Assembly: GCA_022843955.1 (NCBI GenBank)
Contig: JALHMQ010000002.1
Span: 248,001 to 312,000, forward strand
Source: Burkholderiaceae bacterium
GTDB taxonomy: Bacteria; Pseudomonadota; Gammaproteobacteria; Burkholderiales; Burkholderiaceae_F
Reading direction: 5' to 3'
DNA: 64,000 nt
Positions 1 to 8,413 of the stretch are shown here, piece by piece. Under the pieces are notes generated by a model that saw only the letters and a list, made by a program, of their open reading frames with translations, made no database searches and had not been told where the DNA came from. The translations under genes and the position numbers were made by a program. The stretch's first letter is position 1; every line of letters begins with the position of its first letter.

Positions 1-273
1 GGACGCGCCGATCGACTGCGACGATCCGGTCAACTGCTGCACCGAAGCAATCGACTTCATCGCCTCTTCAGCGGTCGTGATACCGGTGCGGCGCAGGTCC
101 TCGGCGCGGATCACCGTCACCGGCAGCGCGGTCTCGGCATCGACCCGCTTGATCATCGACCCCGTCACTTCCACCCGCTCAAGCTGCTGCTGTTGCTGGG
201 CCAGCGCACCCGATACTCCGACCAACGAACTCAATGCCAGCGCCACATGGCGAGCAATGGGCTTGATCTGCAT
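1..273 (-). CDS. TonB-dependent receptor, N-terminal 91 residues only
   Basis: The first 91 codons of a minus-strand gene that runs off the left edge. A signal peptide (roughly residues 1-25, ending ALA) is followed by a Gln-rich stretch and by LERVEVTGSMIKRV, the start of the plug domain of outer-membrane TonB-dependent receptors. The next residues resemble the N-terminus of the complete receptor at 1917-4796, so the two belong to one subfamily. The start codon at 271-273 has a purine-rich GGGGGA just upstream. The substrate cannot be told from this fragment; the barrel lies outside the window. Confidence 0.85.
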   Translation of the reverse strand, partial: MQIKPIARHVALALSSLVGVSGALAQQQQQLERVEVTGSMIKRVDAETALPVTVIRAEDLRRTGITTAEEAMKSIASVQQLTGSSQSIGAS

Positions 274-869
274 TTTTCCCCCGAAGAGTGATGCGCGCGG
301 GACCACGCGCGTGGCGGGGGAGGTTAGTCGCGCAGTTATGGCGGGTACAAAAGTAACTTGCTTTCGTTGCAGGGCTGCAACCATCGTTAACCCTGATTCA
401 CGACCGTGCCTGACCGCAATGCATCGCACGACGAGGCGCAAGGGCGTTCGAACGTCGCCAAGAGCACTTCGCGTACTTCAGCGTTGCTGACCACCTCTGC
501 AGCGAGCCACCGGCCGCCCCGTCCCAAGAAACCTTCATCGTCGGTTGATCAAGCGAGCGATCGATGTCCTGCGCCGCGTTTGTTGCACCACAGTGGTGGC
601 AGCAGGTCCGATAGCGGGTCGACATTCAAAACTGCGGCGGTGTGCTCAGACCGCTTGGTATCCGGCTGATGAGCAGCGTGTCGCTCTCCGCGCGTCCTGC
701 GAGCGGCGAAGCGTTGCGTGAGTCATCTGTCGACCAATGTTCGTCCGAGATGGGCACCCCGGCGCAACAACTGTGCGTTGCTCCGACCGCCGACCGCTAG
801 ACTGGCCCGCATTTCCACCCAACAAGGAACGCGCAGGCCGACCCACGAGGTCGCGCGCTGCCGTCTGTC
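274..869. other. Divergent intergenic region, no gene recognised
   Basis: About 600 bases between two divergent genes, the partial receptor and the TonB-like protein. Short open frames exist on both strands but their translations are Arg/Ala/Ser-rich with no recognisable family, as expected by chance at this base composition. The region must hold the promoters of both neighbours; I could not pick a confident promoter pair. Confidence 0.6.
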
Positions 870-1775
870 ATGTCCCGCCCGCGACTACGCTGCGCTGCCG
901 CACGACTGTCCGTTCCTCTGCCTGCGGCGTGGCTCGCCGGTCTGGTGCTGGTAACGGTGACCACCGGTTGCTCGGAGTCGACCAGCCCGACACCGCCTGC
1001 CGCCGCCGCGACATCGAGCGCCCTGGCCTCGATCCTGTCACCGACGGCGGTCGCGGCACCAGCGACGGTCACACCCAGCATCGACAGTACGGTGGACGCG
1101 CCGCCCGTCGCGGCAGCCGAGACACCGACACGCGACCCCTTTGCCGGCATCGATGCCAGCCAGCACGACGTGCTGCGCAACATTGCGCGCATCGACCCCG
1201 CTGCGCGCGGTGTGCGACCCGCAGGAGAGCGTCAGCGTGAACCGCGCGCCGGTGCCTTGGCTGGCGCGGGGCCGGCGTCGGCGGGGGCCGAGCCGGCCAC
1301 GGCCCGCACTCTGGCCGCATCGGGCGCCGTCGCCGCTCCGGTAGCCGCGGCGCCAGCGCCATCTTCGCCGCCTGCGTCGGCCGTGCCCGTGTCGGTCGCA
1401 ACTCAGGAGCCGCCCGCCCCCGTCATTGCAGCGGCCCCCGCCCCTACGTCGGCTGCCAGTTCGACACCCGCCGCTGCCACAGCCACGCTTTCGGTCGCTG
1501 CGAGCGCGCCTTCGGCAGACGGGCGGCGTCGCGCGCTGGCGCAACCGCGCCCGGTCTTTCCGGTGGAAGCGCTGCGCGACGGTCACACCGAGGGCCGCGT
1601 GATCGCCACGCTGACTGTCGGCGCCGATGGCGCCGTGCGCGATGTGGCCGTCGTATCGTCGATCCCGACCCGCAGTTTCGGTCGCGCCGCGACCAACGCT
1701 CTGCGCGACTGGCGCTATGAAGCAGCATCGGGCAACAGCGTCATCCGGGTGGAACTGGACTTTCGACTCGATTGA
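870..1775 (+). CDS. TonB C-terminal domain protein with lipoprotein-like N-terminus
   Basis: A 301-residue protein. The first ~34 residues look like an export signal ending in VTVTTGC, a weak lipobox. Residues ~35-210 are an Ala/Pro/Ser-rich linker of the kind that spans the periplasm. The last ~85 residues are a TonB C-terminal domain: RPVFPVEALRDGHTEGRV, then VGADGAVRDVAVVSS and a terminal ALRDWRYEA segment. TonB proteins pass energy from ExbB/ExbD to outer-membrane receptors, and this gene lies between two receptor genes, so it probably serves them. Odd: a normal TonB keeps its N-terminal helix as an inner-membrane anchor, whereas here a cleavage site seems possible. No exbB or exbD is in the window. 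Confidence 0.8.
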   Translation: MSRPRLRCAAARLSVPLPAAWLAGLVLVTVTTGCSESTSPTPPAAAATSSALASILSPTAVAAPATVTPSIDSTVDAPPVAAAETPTRDPFAGIDASQHDVLRNIARIDPAARGVRPAGERQREPRAGALAGAGPASAGAEPATARTLAASGAVAAPVAAAPAPSSPPASAVPVSVATQEPPAPVIAAAPAPTSAASSTPAAATATLSVAASAPSADGRRRALAQPRPVFPVEALRDGHTEGRVIATLTVGADGAVRDVAVVSSIPTRSFGRAATNALRDWRYEAASGNSVIRVELDFRLD

Positions 1776-1870
1776 CAGCAAGCGCGAGCACTGCTGCGCA
1801 AGCGACCCATTGATGCTTTTCGACCGACGGCGCGCTGCCAACCTTTCGGTTGCCAAACCATACCGAAAAA

Positions 1871-1897
1871 AAACCGCAGCCCGAAGGCTGCGGTTTT
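1871..1897. terminator. Bidirectional terminator between convergent genes
   Basis: A hairpin with arms AAACCGCAGCC and GGCTGCGGTTT and a CGAA loop, followed by T on one strand and preceded by an A-run (T-run on the other strand). It sits between the convergent TonB-like gene and the receptor gene, so it can end transcription from both sides. Confidence 0.85.
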
Positions 1898-1916
1898 CAG
1901 ACGACCGTGTTGCTGA

Positions 1917-4796
1917 TCAGAAGAACTTGTACGACACCGTGGCGTAGATGAAACGCAGCCGCGGATCGCCGTAGGTCGGGTCGTAGCCCGACTGGAACGC
2001 ACCGCCAGCACCGTTGACGAAGGGCGGCGCCTCGTCGGTCAAGTTCTTGATGCCGACGGTGACTGCCATATTGCGGATGCCTTCAAACCGGGTCTGCAGG
2101 TCGATCGTCACGTAGTCCGGCGTCTTCGGGCTGGTGCCCGCCGGGCAGTTGCCGAAGTCATCCTGCAGGAGGTTGCCGCACAAGTCGTTCACACCCGCTT
2201 GCCAGTTGTGCGTGAGCGCCGTCGTCCACTTACCTGCCTGCCAGGTGAGCGTCGTGACGTTTCGCAGTCTCGAAATCGTGCCGGTAAGCGACGATGAAGT
2301 CTTCCCGAGCCGGTTCTCGACGGAGCCGTCCGGGTTCTTGATCTCCCACTTTCCAACGTACGAGGCACTGAGCGACAGGCCAAAGCGGCCGTACGGCGTC
2401 GCATCAGTCCGGGTGCGCAGATCGAAGTCAACGCCCTCGATGTCAGCGCGACCCAGGTTTTCGTTGCGCTGGTCGATGGCGATGATCGGGCCGCGCAGAC
2501 CGAGCCCATCCGCCGGACCTCTGAAGACCTTGTTTCCGAACGTGGCTTCGTTCGTAAGCAAGGTGCTCGCGTCGCGAACGTCGATCAGGTTCTTGACCTG
2601 CGTTTGATAGTAGTCGACGCCGAATGACAGGTTGCGTGCCGGCTCCATCACCAGGCCCAGCGTGAAGCTGCGTGAACTTTCCGGCTGCAGTTGCGAGTTG
2701 CCGCCACTGAAGATGTTGAACTGCGTGATGCAGTCATCCGGATTGTTGTTGTTGGCGCCAACGCAGCGTGATGGATCGTTGACGACTGCCGAGACACCCG
2801 ATTGCAGCGGCTGATACAACTCCAGCAGCGATGGCGCCCGGTAGCCGGTGCTCAACGTGCCGCGCGCCAACACCTGCTCAGAGATCTTCCATCGTGATCC
2901 GAGCTTGCCGGTGAACTTGCTGAAGGAAGATGCGCTGCCCACGGCTTCGCTCGCAACACGATCGCGCACGCCTTGTGACAGCACGTCGCCGTTCACGCTG
3001 GCAAAGCCGCCCAGCGCAGTTTGCGCGACGGTTGGCGAGATCGGATTGTTCGTGCCGCCGTAGCTGTCGAACCGCACTGCGGCATCGACACTGATCGTCT
3101 TGGTCACCGGCGCGCTCAATTCGGCAAACGCCGCGTACACCGTGCGATCGGTGTCGATGGGAAGGAAGTTGCCGCCGTAGCCGGAGATGTCGCCCGAGCC
3201 GAGGGCTGCGTTGGCGTCCAGCTTGTATGCATCTTCGCGGGCTTCCACGCCGACCGCCACTGCAGCGCCGCCACCGGCGAGTTGGAACAACTCCTTCGAT
3301 GCCTTGGCCTGAACCCCGGTCAAGCTTGTCTTCGTCTCGTACGCATTGCCGATGAAGTTGGTGGCACGCGCCGCGGCCGTGACTTCCGCTGAGTTGCCGC
3401 CGAACGGGTTGACCCAGAGGGGTTGCCCATTGGTTCCCAGCACCTGACCTGCGAGCAGCGGCACGATCCCCGGGCCGCCCGACGCCGCCCCGCCGTTGAT
3501 GCGGAAGTAGCCGCCATTCAGGGTCTCGATGACTTCGCTGGTGCTGTAGAGCACGTTGGCGTCGTAGTCCCAACCGGCCAGTGCGCCTTGCACACCAATA
3601 CTGGCGCGGGTGTTGGTCGCTTCATTGGTGATGTCGCGATTTCCGATGATGAACGGGCGATAGCGAACCCCGAGGTTTGGCGTTGCGCCGCCAGTTATTC
3701 CCTGCACGAAGGCGGTCGGATAAAACGGGCTCGCGGTCGTCAGCGTGAACGGGATGCCGAAGGCTGAATCGATGGGCGACGGCTGGATCACCGTCTGTGC
3801 TTCTTTCTTGTTGTAGCTGAACTCGCCATAGACCTCGGCAGCGGGCGAGAGAACGAATCGTCCGGAGGTCGCGATACCGGCTCGCTCAGTGGCCGGGATC
3901 AGCGTGACATAAGGGCCGGTATCGAACAGGCAGAAGTTGCTTGACACTTCCGGCGCGAACGAGCCGTTCGGCGCGCAGTTGCCGACGCCGTTGACGACAC
4001 GTGGGTTGAACACACCGAAGCCGGGGATCGAAATGTTACCGGGGTCGGTGCGGGTTGACCCACCGAAAGAGTCGCGATCCAAGCGGATCGCGGTGCGGGC
4101 GAACTCGCGTTCAGCACCGACAAGCGCTTCGTCCTTCTGCCAGTTCGCCATGAACATGACATTGAAGCGGTCCTTTCCAGGATCGCCGAAGCCAACAATC
4201 GCGCTGCCCTTGACCGTGGAGGCCGAATCCTGACGGCCGGCACCGTAGCTGGCCGACGCCTCTGCACCTTGAAAATTGCGGCGCAATATGAAGTTGACGA
4301 CGCCGGCGATGGCGTCAGAGCCGTACACCGCGGACGCGCCATCCTTGAGTACCTCGACGCGCTCGATCGCCGCAATCGGAATGCTGTCGACATCGACCGA
4401 TGAGCTGTCGTTCGGCGCACCATAGGCGGTGACCCGACGGCCATTGACCAGCACCAGCGTGCGGTTCGAGTCGAGACCCCGCAACGAGATCGTGGAAATT
4501 CCACCGGTCGTGGCGCCTGAGGCGCTGGCAGCCGCAACGCTATTCGAACTGGCGCTGGCAGACACCGTACGCAGCAACTCCTCGACCGATGTAGCACCGG
4601 TACGCTCGATGTCGCGGCGCGTGATCACTTGGACCGGCGCAGCGGTTTCACCTTCGATCCGCTTGATGCTCGAACCCGTGACTTCAACCCGCTCCAGTTG
4701 CTGGCTGCCCGTCTGGGCATTGACCGCGGGCGCTGTCATCAAGGTCGCGCCGAACGCCGCCAGTACCGCCGCGCTCACACGCGTTTTCTTCAGCAT
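1917..4796 (-). CDS. TonB-dependent outer-membrane receptor
   Basis: A 959-residue receptor, complete. The start at 4796 is chosen because GGAGGA precedes it and a clean signal peptide follows (MLKKTRVSAAVLAAFGATL, cleavage near NAQ); the frame stays open upstream but that part has no signal and no homology. The plug domain begins at LERVEVTGSSIKRI and includes VLVNGRRV and VEVLKDGASAVYGSDAIAG. The rest is a 22-strand barrel ending in YKFF, the aromatic C-terminus of outer-membrane proteins. This subfamily is often linked to peptide or complex-carbohydrate uptake; the substrate is not shown by the sequence. Converges on the TonB-like gene across a shared terminator. Confidence 0.92.
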   Translation of the reverse strand: MLKKTRVSAAVLAAFGATLMTAPAVNAQTGSQQLERVEVTGSSIKRIEGETAAPVQVITRRDIERTGATSVEELLRTVSASASSNSVAAASASGATTGGISTISLRGLDSNRTLVLVNGRRVTAYGAPNDSSSVDVDSIPIAAIERVEVLKDGASAVYGSDAIAGVVNFILRRNFQGAEASASYGAGRQDSASTVKGSAIVGFGDPGKDRFNVMFMANWQKDEALVGAEREFARTAIRLDRDSFGGSTRTDPGNISIPGFGVFNPRVVNGVGNCAPNGSFAPEVSSNFCLFDTGPYVTLIPATERAGIATSGRFVLSPAAEVYGEFSYNKKEAQTVIQPSPIDSAFGIPFTLTTASPFYPTAFVQGITGGATPNLGVRYRPFIIGNRDITNEATNTRASIGVQGALAGWDYDANVLYSTSEVIETLNGGYFRINGGAASGGPGIVPLLAGQVLGTNGQPLWVNPFGGNSAEVTAAARATNFIGNAYETKTSLTGVQAKASKELFQLAGGGAAVAVGVEAREDAYKLDANAALGSGDISGYGGNFLPIDTDRTVYAAFAELSAPVTKTISVDAAVRFDSYGGTNNPISPTVAQTALGGFASVNGDVLSQGVRDRVASEAVGSASSFSKFTGKLGSRWKISEQVLARGTLSTGYRAPSLLELYQPLQSGVSAVVNDPSRCVGANNNNPDDCITQFNIFSGGNSQLQPESSRSFTLGLVMEPARNLSFGVDYYQTQVKNLIDVRDASTLLTNEATFGNKVFRGPADGLGLRGPIIAIDQRNENLGRADIEGVDFDLRTRTDATPYGRFGLSLSASYVGKWEIKNPDGSVENRLGKTSSSLTGTISRLRNVTTLTWQAGKWTTALTHNWQAGVNDLCGNLLQDDFGNCPAGTSPKTPDYVTIDLQTRFEGIRNMAVTVGIKNLTDEAPPFVNGAGGAFQSGYDPTYGDPRLRFIYATVSYKFF

Positions 4797-5107
4797 GGTT
4801 CCTCCAATGGTGGTTACGTGTTCGCGTTCGCCGGACTCGGCGCCCATCCACAGGGTTAACCCAGGATGCGCGATACGCGGGCAAGCGTAATCAAGAGGAA
4901 ACAGAGCGGAAACAACAACGCGCCCCGATAGCGGCTTTGATGGCGCCTTGTGGCAAATCGCCAACATCGCTTGACACGCTGGCTCGGCGTCGCGGGATCC
5001 TGGCCGCGCCGCTGCGGCATGTCGCAGCGCACGACGAGCCATCGTGGTGCTCGCCAGATGCGATCTGCACCACGCCCGTACCGATGCTGCGCCGCCAACC
5101 GCGGTGG
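4797..5107. other. Upstream region of the receptor, no gene recognised
   Basis: About 310 bases between the receptor start and the stop of the small ribbon-helix-helix-like gene, both on the minus strand. It should contain the receptor promoter and leader. I saw no gene, no strong hairpin and no convincing Fur-type or TPP-type element. Confidence 0.5.
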
Positions 5108-5392
5108 TCAGCGTGGGGCGTCATCCGGTGCAAGTGCCGCGCGCAGCAACGCTGTCACGACGTCGTTGAGGGGGCGCGCGGCGCCGTCGGCGCGGGCCTG
5201 CAGCGCCCGCACCAGGTCGGCCGGCAGCTTGACTGCGAAGGGGACCAGGCCCGCGGCACGCTCGGCTTCGCGCTGCGCCCGCCGATCCACCGGCGCGGCT
5301 GCCGCCGGACCGTAGCGGTTGCCCGACTGCCGCTGGGCATTGACGATCGCCAGGCCCCTGCGCTTCTCGATTTCGGTGCGTTTCATCGTCAT
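5108..5392 (-). CDS. Small ribbon-helix-helix-like protein
   Basis: A 94-residue basic, Ala/Arg-rich protein. Residues ~48-88 (PFAVKLPADLVRALQARAD followed by RPLNDVVTALLRAAL) have the strand-helix-helix pattern of Arc/MetJ-type DNA-binding proteins; the N-terminal half is a charged region without a known fold. Its start overlaps the end of denD by 4 bases (ATGA), so it is translationally coupled to the acid-sugar catabolic genes. It could be a regulator of that operon; this is inference. An alternative start is the second Met, two codons in. Confidence 0.6.
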   Translation of the reverse strand: MTMKRTEIEKRRGLAIVNAQRQSGNRYGPAAAAPVDRRAQREAERAAGLVPFAVKLPADLVRALQARADGAARPLNDVVTALLRAALAPDDAPR

Positions 5393-6411
5393 GTCGGCGT
5401 GCCCGGGGTGGTGTGGATTGTGGTGTGAGTGGTGGCGTGGGTGGCGGCATACGTACGCACCACCTCATCGAAGCTCGGATCGGCGCGAAAGCCCAACTGG
5501 CTGGCGCGCGTCGTGACAAAGCGCGAGGCCCAGCTTTGCACGATCGCCTTGATGCGCGGATCGGGTGCAACGCGGATGCGTGACACCGCGGCGTCGCCGC
5601 CGACCGCACGCAGCGCCTCGATCATCTGCGCCACGGTGACGGTCAGTCCGGGGAGATTGAGCGCCCGCCCGCCGGTTACGGCCTGCCATTGTGCGCGCGG
5701 CAGTTCGTGCGCCCGCAGCAGCGCCTCGATCGCGGCGGTGGGCGACAGCAGCCACAGCGGCGTCTCGGTCTCGACCGGGCAGACCGCCTCCTCACCCGCC
5801 AGCGGCTCGCGGATGATGCCGCTGGCGAAGCTGGACGCCGCGGCGTTCGGCTTGCCCGGCCGCACGACGATGGTGGGCAGGCGCACCACGCGGCTGTCGA
5901 CGTAGCCCTTGCGGCCGTACTCGCCCACCAGCAGTTCGCCGACCAGCTTCTGCACGCCGTAGCTTGCCTGCGGCGTGGCGGCGGTGTCGTCGGTCACGAC
6001 CTGAGGCAGTTCGCCACCGAACACGGCCACGCTGCTGGCGAACACGAACATCGGCGGCCTTCTCTGGGTCCGGCAGGTGTCGAGCAGGGCGCGCGTGCCG
6101 TCCAGGTTGACGCGCATGCCGAGCTCGAAATCGGCCTCGGCCGCACCGCTGACCACGGCCGCCAGATGGAACAGGCTGTCGGTGTCGGTGCCGAGCACGT
6201 GCATCAACAGCGCCGACTGCGAGATGTCGCCGACCACGTAGCCAACGCGCTCGTCGACGAACAGGCGCGCCGCATGGCTCTGGTCGATGGCCACGATCTG
6301 CTCGATCGTTCGTTCGGCGCCGGTGGCATCCTGCAGGCGGCCGCGCGCGCACAGCGCGCGGATCAGCAGCTGACCCAGGAAACCGGCACCGCCGGTGATC
6401 ACGACTTTCAT
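5389..6411 (-). CDS. denD: D-erythronate dehydrogenase-like SDR
   Basis: A 340-residue extended short-chain dehydrogenase. The NAD-binding motif GGAGFLG is at residues 7-13, FHLAAVVSGAAEADFE follows the usual position, and the active-site YxxxK appears as SYGVQK. This subfamily oxidises D-erythronate at C2 to 2-oxo-tetronate, which the kinase encoded by the gene 112 bases upstream would phosphorylate; the pairing of the two supports the call. The C-terminus ends in an unusual Thr/His-rich tail (ATHTTIHTTPGTPT) that overlaps the next gene. The aldolase and isomerase that complete the pathway are not adjacent. Confidence 0.82.
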   Translation of the reverse strand: MKVVITGGAGFLGQLLIRALCARGRLQDATGAERTIEQIVAIDQSHAARLFVDERVGYVVGDISQSALLMHVLGTDTDSLFHLAAVVSGAAEADFELGMRVNLDGTRALLDTCRTQRRPPMFVFASSVAVFGGELPQVVTDDTAATPQASYGVQKLVGELLVGEYGRKGYVDSRVVRLPTIVVRPGKPNAAASSFASGIIREPLAGEEAVCPVETETPLWLLSPTAAIEALLRAHELPRAQWQAVTGGRALNLPGLTVTVAQMIEALRAVGGDAAVSRIRVAPDPRIKAIVQSWASRFVTTRASQLGFRADPSFDEVVRTYAATHATTHTTIHTTPGTPT

Positions 6412-6496
6412 GGACGCTGTCCGGTGGCCGAGGGGTCGCTATTCTGGCCGAGCGCCGCCGCCGGTGGTGGCCGTTGCCGCGCGTCGCCGCAACGCG

Positions 6497-6544
6497 GCGC
6501 TCAACGTGCCGCTCAACGTGGCGCTAAATGTGGCGCAACGCACG
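6497..6544. repeat. Short degenerate 12-bp tandem repeat at the otnK stop codon
   Basis: Four units close to GCGCTCAACGTG (6497-6508, 6509-6520, 6521-6532, 6533-6544), the last two diverged. They straddle the otnK stop and the start of the spacer before denD. The array looks like local slippage rather than a binding site. Confidence 0.6.
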
Positions 6545-7792
6545 CGCAAAGAAGTCCACCGCGCCGAAGTTGCCGGATTTGAGTGCCAGTGCGACCGGCT
6601 GCTGCGGATCGTCGCCGACGGCCCGCATCGCCGGCACGCCCGGGTCGATCTCCGGCCCCACCTGCATCTGCCGCAGCCCGAGCGCGCCCACCACCGCCCC
6701 CGCGGTCTCGCCACCGGCGACCACGAAGCGGCGCACGCCGGCCGCGTGCAGCGCCAGCGCCAGGGCCGCGAAGAACGCTTCCATGCGGCTGGCCAGATCG
6801 TCGCCCCAGCGTTGTCGCCATGCCGTCACCTCGTCGGGTGCCGCCGAACTGGCCACGAGCGGCGGCGCCGACTGCGCGACGCACCAGTCGACCGTCTCGG
6901 CAACGTAGGCCGGCTCGGCCAGCCGCGCCGGATCGACCGCGCGCACCGGCGCGTGCCGGCGGTACGCGTCGACCTGCGCACGGGTGGCAGTCGAACATGA
7001 CCCGGCCAGCAGCACGGCAGGCCCCGGCAGCGCACGCGCAAACATTGCGTCGGCGCCCTGTGACCCGCCCAGCTGATGCCGCGCCGGCAAGCCGAGCGCA
7101 ATGCCGGACCCGCCGATGAGCAGCGGCACCTCGGCCGCATCGCAGGCGCCGCCCAGGGCGCGCAGGTCGTCATCACTCAACGCGTCGACAATGGCAAACG
7201 CATGGCCCTGCTGCGCCAGCGACTGCAGCTGTGTCGCGATGGCGGCGGCCCCGGCCTGCACCGCCGGCCACGGCACCAGACCCACTCGCTCGGCGCACTG
7301 CATCTGCAGCACGCGCACCAGATTCGCATCGGTCATCGGCGTGATCGGGTGCGCGGCCATGCCCGACTCGCTCAGCAGCGCATCGCCCACGAACAGGTGA
7401 CCGCGGTACACGGTACGGCCGGTGGCCGGGAACGCCGGACACACCGGCACGCAGGCGGTGCTGCCGAGCGCCAGGCGCAACGCCTCGCCCACCGGGCCGA
7501 TGTTGCCGCGCGGCTCGGTGGCGAAGCGCGAATCGAAGGTCGAGCAGATCTTCAGCAGAAACTGGGGGGCGCCGCGCTTGCGCAGCCAGGCAAAGGCGGC
7601 GAGTGACTGCGCCACCGCGTCGGCCGGTGCGATCGAGCGGGTCTTGAGCGCCACCACCACGGCCTGCGCGTCGGTGCTCACCTCGGCCGCCGGCACGCCC
7701 ACCGTCAGCAGCGTGCGCATGCCGCCGCGCGTGAGCGTGTTGGCCAGGTCGGTGGCCCCGGTGAAGTCGTCGGCAATGCAGGCCAGCAGCAT
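6524..7792 (-). CDS. otnK: 3-oxo-tetronate 4-kinase, four-carbon acid sugar kinase family
   Basis: A 422-residue protein of the two-domain DUF1537 kinase family. N-terminal landmarks are IADDFTGATDLAN near residue 6 (acid-sugar binding) and KICSTFDSR with a nearby PRGNIGPV; the C-terminal nucleotide-binding part carries VVAGGETAGAVV. The family phosphorylates 3-oxo-tetronates made from four-carbon acid sugars before aldol cleavage. The start at 7792 is chosen because MLLACIADDF matches the family N-terminus; the frame is open further upstream but that part runs into the VOC gene. Lies between the VOC gene (10-base gap) and denD. Confidence 0.85.
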   Translation of the reverse strand: MLLACIADDFTGATDLANTLTRGGMRTLLTVGVPAAEVSTDAQAVVVALKTRSIAPADAVAQSLAAFAWLRKRGAPQFLLKICSTFDSRFATEPRGNIGPVGEALRLALGSTACVPVCPAFPATGRTVYRGHLFVGDALLSESGMAAHPITPMTDANLVRVLQMQCAERVGLVPWPAVQAGAAAIATQLQSLAQQGHAFAIVDALSDDDLRALGGACDAAEVPLLIGGSGIALGLPARHQLGGSQGADAMFARALPGPAVLLAGSCSTATRAQVDAYRRHAPVRAVDPARLAEPAYVAETVDWCVAQSAPPLVASSAAPDEVTAWRQRWGDDLASRMEAFFAALALALHAAGVRRFVVAGGETAGAVVGALGLRQMQVGPEIDPGVPAMRAVGDDPQQPVALALKSGNFGAVDFFARALRHI

Positions 7793-7802
7793 GAAGGTGG
7801 CC

Positions 7803-8186
7803 TCAGCGCGCGCGCAACGTGGTCGGGTACTGCACCAGTTGCAGTTCGTTGCCGGCTGGATCGCGCAGGGTGGCAAGCATGCCGCCCCAGAACTGCGGCT
7901 CGGGATCGCCGCTGACGTGAACCCCGCATGCCGCCAGGCGCGCATGCGCGGCGACGATGTCGTCGACCGCGAACGACGCCCCGGTAAAGCGGCCGACCAG
8001 CGCCTGCTCGTCGGCTGGCGCGTCGGCGGCCACCGCCTCGATCACCAGATCGGCGCCGCCCAGGTCGAACACGCAGTAGCCGTCGGCGGCGCCATCGGTG
8101 ATCGGCGGCAGGCCGAGCAGGCGGGCATAGAAGTCGCGTGCGGCGACGATGTCACGCACGAAGATACGCAGGGCAGCCAGTCTCAT
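7803..8186 (-). CDS. VOC (glyoxalase/bleomycin resistance) family protein
   Basis: A 127-residue protein with two paired beta-alpha-beta-beta-beta modules. The first starts LAALRIFVRDIVAARDFY and includes YCVFDLGGADLVIEA; the second ends in WGGMLATLRDPAGNELQL, the typical VOC C-terminus with a metal-ligand Glu. The family includes metal-dependent lyases, isomerases and dioxygenases. It is the first gene of a run with otnK and denD, so it may act on the same sugar acids, for instance as an isomerase; this is a guess from context. Confidence 0.8.
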   Translation of the reverse strand: MRLAALRIFVRDIVAARDFYARLLGLPPITDGAADGYCVFDLGGADLVIEAVAADAPADEQALVGRFTGASFAVDDIVAAHARLAACGVHVSGDPEPQFWGGMLATLRDPAGNELQLVQYPTTLRAR

Positions 8187-8231
8187 GGGAAGGTCGGCAC
8201 GGTCGGCTTGGGCTAGGCGGGTCGGTGCGTC

Positions 8232-8400
8232 GATAGGCAGTTCGGTGGACTGGGTCGGTGGCGCGGGTCGGCGGTGCCGGTCAGTGAGGATGATGTGTGA
8301 GGATGATGTGTGAGGCTGGCGAGTGAGGTTGGTAAGTAAGGCGGGTGAGTGAGGCAGGTAAGTGACGCAGGTGATTGAGGCAGGTCAGCAAGGCAGGCAA
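8232..8400. repeat. Degenerate 13-bp tandem repeat array
   Basis: A run of 13-bp units fills most of the 227-base spacer between the VOC and DUF3025 genes. The clearest units start at 8284, 8297 (identical, GTGAGGATGATGT), 8310, 8323, 8336, 8349, 8362, 8375 and 8388, with consensus near GTGAGGCAGGTAA. More diverged units continue back through 8271, 8258 and 8245 (GTGGACTGGGTCG type) and probably 8232. Being 13 bp it shifts reading frame at every unit, so it is not coding. Confidence 0.85.
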
Positions 8401-8413
8401 GTCCAGGCACGCG

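Noticed and set aside
77-669. Plus-strand short frames near the left edge
   Set aside because: One is antisense to the TonB-dependent receptor, the others have no recognisable content.
4797-5042. In-frame upstream extension of the complete TonB-dependent receptor
   Set aside because: A strong ribosome-binding site and a signal peptide mark the start at 4796.
8232-8400. CRISPR array or coding repeat
   Set aside because: Units are contiguous 13-bp repeats without spacers, and the unit length shifts frame.
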